Below, in pieces: positions 5,242 through 6,821 of a stretch of 6,821 nucleotides of DNA. The stretch covers positions 1-6,821 of the forward strand of contig JAGOLU010000047.1 in assembly GCA_017993865.1 (NCBI GenBank). Reading direction: 5' to 3'. Within the stretch, counting starts at the first letter, position 1. Every line of letters begins with the position of its first letter. Under the pieces are notes generated by a model. It ran no database searches, had not been told where the DNA came from, and was given only the letters and a program-made list of their open reading frames with translations. Both the position numbers and the translations under genes were made by a program. The DNA comes from Candidatus Woesebacteria bacterium. Its GTDB lineage: Bacteria > Patescibacteriota > Microgenomatia > UBA1406 > GWC2-37-13.

Positions 5242-6664
5242 ATCACACTGGAAAGAACTTATTGCAGTCTGTAGTGTGATGATAGTTGCGATATTGCTTC
5301 GAATGCACCACGTCGACCAACTTGCAGTTTTTCTGTCAGACCAAGCCATTGATTCGTTCGCAGTGAAAGACATATTATCCGGCCACTTGACATTGCTTGG
5401 CCCACGTGCGTCTGTAGGGCAGTTTTTCAACGGGCCGATAGTCTACTATCTCATGGCCCCATTTTATTTCGTTTTCAGCAGTGATCCTATAGCGGGAACT
5501 TTCTTCCAGATCGTGCTCCAAATCATGACGATTCCTTTTCTATACATGCTATCCAAACGATTTGGCGACATGGCTACAGGTCTGGTCAGCCTCTTCCTCT
5601 TCGCTTTGTCTCCTTTGCTCATCGAATATTCTCGAGCAACGTTTAACTCCTACCCAGCGATCTTTTTTACCACCGTTGTTTTATATATTATTTCAGCGAA
5701 GTCACCCCGGACCACTATGGTACTCCTTGCGGGTGTATTGACTGGCATGCTCGTGCAAATGCATTATTTTTTATATTTGTACGCTTTTGGGTATTTTGTT
5801 TTTATATGCTGGCAGCATAAGAGCGTAAGGAACAGCCTCATATTTCTGATGGGGGGCTTAGTAGGGTTTTCTCCATTTTTGATCTTTGAAGCTCGTCACG
5901 GAATGTTCAATACACGAGCAATTCTGTTTTCTGATTTTGCACGTGGAGGGAGCGTGGGATTTCTGAAACGACTTGGAGATATCGGGACAGCTATTGGGTC
6001 GATGTTTGGTATCAATATAGCGACAGTGGGAGTAATCATCGTAATCTTAGTTTGTCTATTGTTTATACTACAAAAATCCGAAACGAGATTCAAAAGATTA
6101 TTTATATCATCATTGCTCCCATTATTATTTTGTCTGGCGATATATCGTGGAACTCTTCAGAGTCATTACCTGATTGGTTTCATGATGATTTTCATAGTAG
6201 TTACCGCCTTCGTAATAGCACGAATTTTATCCTCTCGCTCGATAATTCTAGTGGGGATAGTTTGGATATCTATTCTGCTCTATTTCCAAACAAAACTCTT
6301 TATGATTCCTGCCGCGCAGGATGAATTTGGACTGATAGATCAGCGAATTGCAGCGATGATTATTTCAGAGCAACGAGCTTCACCGGAAAGTAGCGAGTTG
6401 ACGTGGAACATTACTCAGGATGTGCAGCGAGACAACAGAGCAATGCCTCTGAGATATCTTTTGTCGCTTGACAACTCTCTTACACAACCCTTATCGGTGG
6501 AAGAGTATCAATCAAACCAAGAGTTATTTGTCATTGCGCCCACCAAAAAACCAATAGATAAAATAAATACTTGGGAGGTGCGTGCATTTGGAACACATTA
6601 CAAAATAATTTCTAACATTCCTGTAAACAAAACACTTTCGGTCATTCACCTTAGAAAGGATTAA
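5228..6664 (+). CDS. GT39/PMT_2-like polytopic glycosyltransferase with C-terminal extracytoplasmic domain
   Basis: Predicted GT-C enzyme of 478 aa, of the ArnT/protein-mannosyltransferase superfamily, using a polyprenyl-phosphate-sugar donor on the outer membrane face. One signal-anchor span (9-25) leads to a first external loop with FLSDQAIDSFAVKDIL (35-50). D38 is the best candidate catalytic acid; many relatives have an acidic pair here. Next come GPRASVGQFFNGP (58-70), YYLMAP (73-78), EYSRATFN (133-140), VQMHY (176-180), FEARHGMFNT (220-229) and YRGTLQSHYLIGF (306-318), with about 12 spans in all. Residues from about 360 form a soluble tail with RAMPLRYLL (404-412) and PLSVEEY (421-427), as in other members. 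ATG at 5228 is chosen, overlapping the upstream gene by 14 bp; TTG at 5219 and ATG at 5231 are alternatives. No Shine-Dalgarno sequence is visible. Confidence 0.88.
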   Translation: MMKSKSHWKELIAVCSVMIVAILLRMHHVDQLAVFLSDQAIDSFAVKDILSGHLTLLGPRASVGQFFNGPIVYYLMAPFYFVFSSDPIAGTFFQIVLQIMTIPFLYMLSKRFGDMATGLVSLFLFALSPLLIEYSRATFNSYPAIFFTTVVLYIISAKSPRTTMVLLAGVLTGMLVQMHYFLYLYAFGYFVFICWQHKSVRNSLIFLMGGLVGFSPFLIFEARHGMFNTRAILFSDFARGGSVGFLKRLGDIGTAIGSMFGINIATVGVIIVILVCLLFILQKSETRFKRLFISSLLPLLFCLAIYRGTLQSHYLIGFMMIFIVVTAFVIARILSSRSIILVGIVWISILLYFQTKLFMIPAAQDEFGLIDQRIAAMIISEQRASPESSELTWNITQDVQRDNRAMPLRYLLSLDNSLTQPLSVEEYQSNQELFVIAPTKKPIDKINTWEVRAFGTHYKIISNIPVNKTLSVIHLRKD

Positions 6665-6675
6665 TAGTAGTTGCC

Positions 6676-6821
6676 TCAAAAACGCAAGTTATGCTGGGCA
6701 ATAGCAGACTTGATATCTTCATCTATGTAGGGTAGGAGTTCTTTATTCACTGCAATACATGCCTGCTTCTCTCTATGGGTGTCCTCCGAGAACTCTCGTA
6801 GGAACACGAATTTTGAGGCCA
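6676..6821 (-). CDS. C-terminal end of an unidentified convergent gene (partial)
   Basis: On the minus strand one frame is open from the right edge for 47 codons and ends in TGA at 6676-6678. The peptide is hydrophilic and charge-rich, has the look of an alpha-helical protein end (REFSEDTHREKQ, ELLPYIDEDIKSAIAQ) and finishes NLRF. The other two minus-strand frames and the plus strand are broken by stops here. The gene would be convergent with the GT39-like gene, with 11 bp between the two stops, which suits this compact genome. I do not recognise the family. The short length leaves real doubt that it is coding. Confidence 0.5.
   Translation of the reverse strand, partial: ASKFVFLREFSEDTHREKQACIAVNKELLPYIDEDIKSAIAQHNLRF

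Noticed and set aside
6052..6324. 90-codon plus-strand open frame
   Set aside because: Out-of-frame shadow inside the GT39-like gene; its isoleucine-rich peptide reflects frame-shifted membrane codons.
1..6821. Alternative genetic code (TGA recoded as Gly, as in some CPR lineages)
   Set aside because: No conserved protein here has an internal TGA, and TGA ends the GT87-like gene exactly at an ATGA overlap with the next gene.
1..6821. CRISPR array, tRNA, insertion sequence or attachment site
   Set aside because: No regularly spaced repeats, cloverleaf-like sequences, transposase motifs or terminal repeats were seen; gene-free stretches are at most 42 bp.

Overview
This window looks like a surface-glycan (polysaccharide or protein glycosylation) locus from an uncultivated bacterium. 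I think it is a member of the Candidate Phyla Radiation (Patescibacteria), most likely Microgenomates-like. That placement is inference from three things: the flavour of the membrane glycosyltransferases (notably the LGYFQRQ, SHDLFNYIFDARI, NPY, TYPYGP and QPWYF series in the 390-aa protein and the soluble tail of the 478-aa protein), very compact gene spacing, and the lack of a convincing Shine-Dalgarno sequence before any gene. The standard bacterial code fits: all genes read through cleanly and TGA is used as a stop.

Layout. Two divergent gene runs start from a 39-bp intergenic region (2579-2617). The leftward run holds a WaaE-like GT2 (2578-1820), a GT4 GT-B glycosyltransferase (1777-692) and a rhamnosyltransferase-like GT2 (688 to beyond base 1, so its C-terminus is missing). 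All three are predicted cytosolic enzymes using nucleotide-sugar donors. The rightward run holds three polytopic membrane proteins: a GT87/mannosyltransferase-like GT-C protein (2618-3790), a 484-aa polytopic protein of no family I can name but with GT-C-like layout (3787-5241), and a GT39/PMT_2-like protein with a C-terminal extracytoplasmic domain (5228-6664). These genes overlap by 4 and 14 bp. A convergent minus-strand gene ends at 6676, only 11 bp past the last stop, and runs off the right edge.

How they may work together. The soluble enzymes would build a sugar chain on a carrier at the inner face of the membrane. The GT-C proteins would add sugars from polyprenyl-phosphate-sugar donors on the outer face, to the same glycan or to proteins. 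No flippase, polymerase, ligase or nucleotide-sugar synthesis gene is recognisable in the window, so the product cannot be named.

Regulatory and structural points. The intergenic region carries two outward-facing -10 boxes only 6 bp apart around a TATACC-TT-GGTATA inverted repeat, which predicts mutually exclusive, near-leaderless transcription. A 9-bp perfect inverted repeat brackets the stop codon of the WaaE-like gene. No tRNA, rRNA, mobile element or CRISPR array is visible, and no gene-free stretch exceeds 42 bases.
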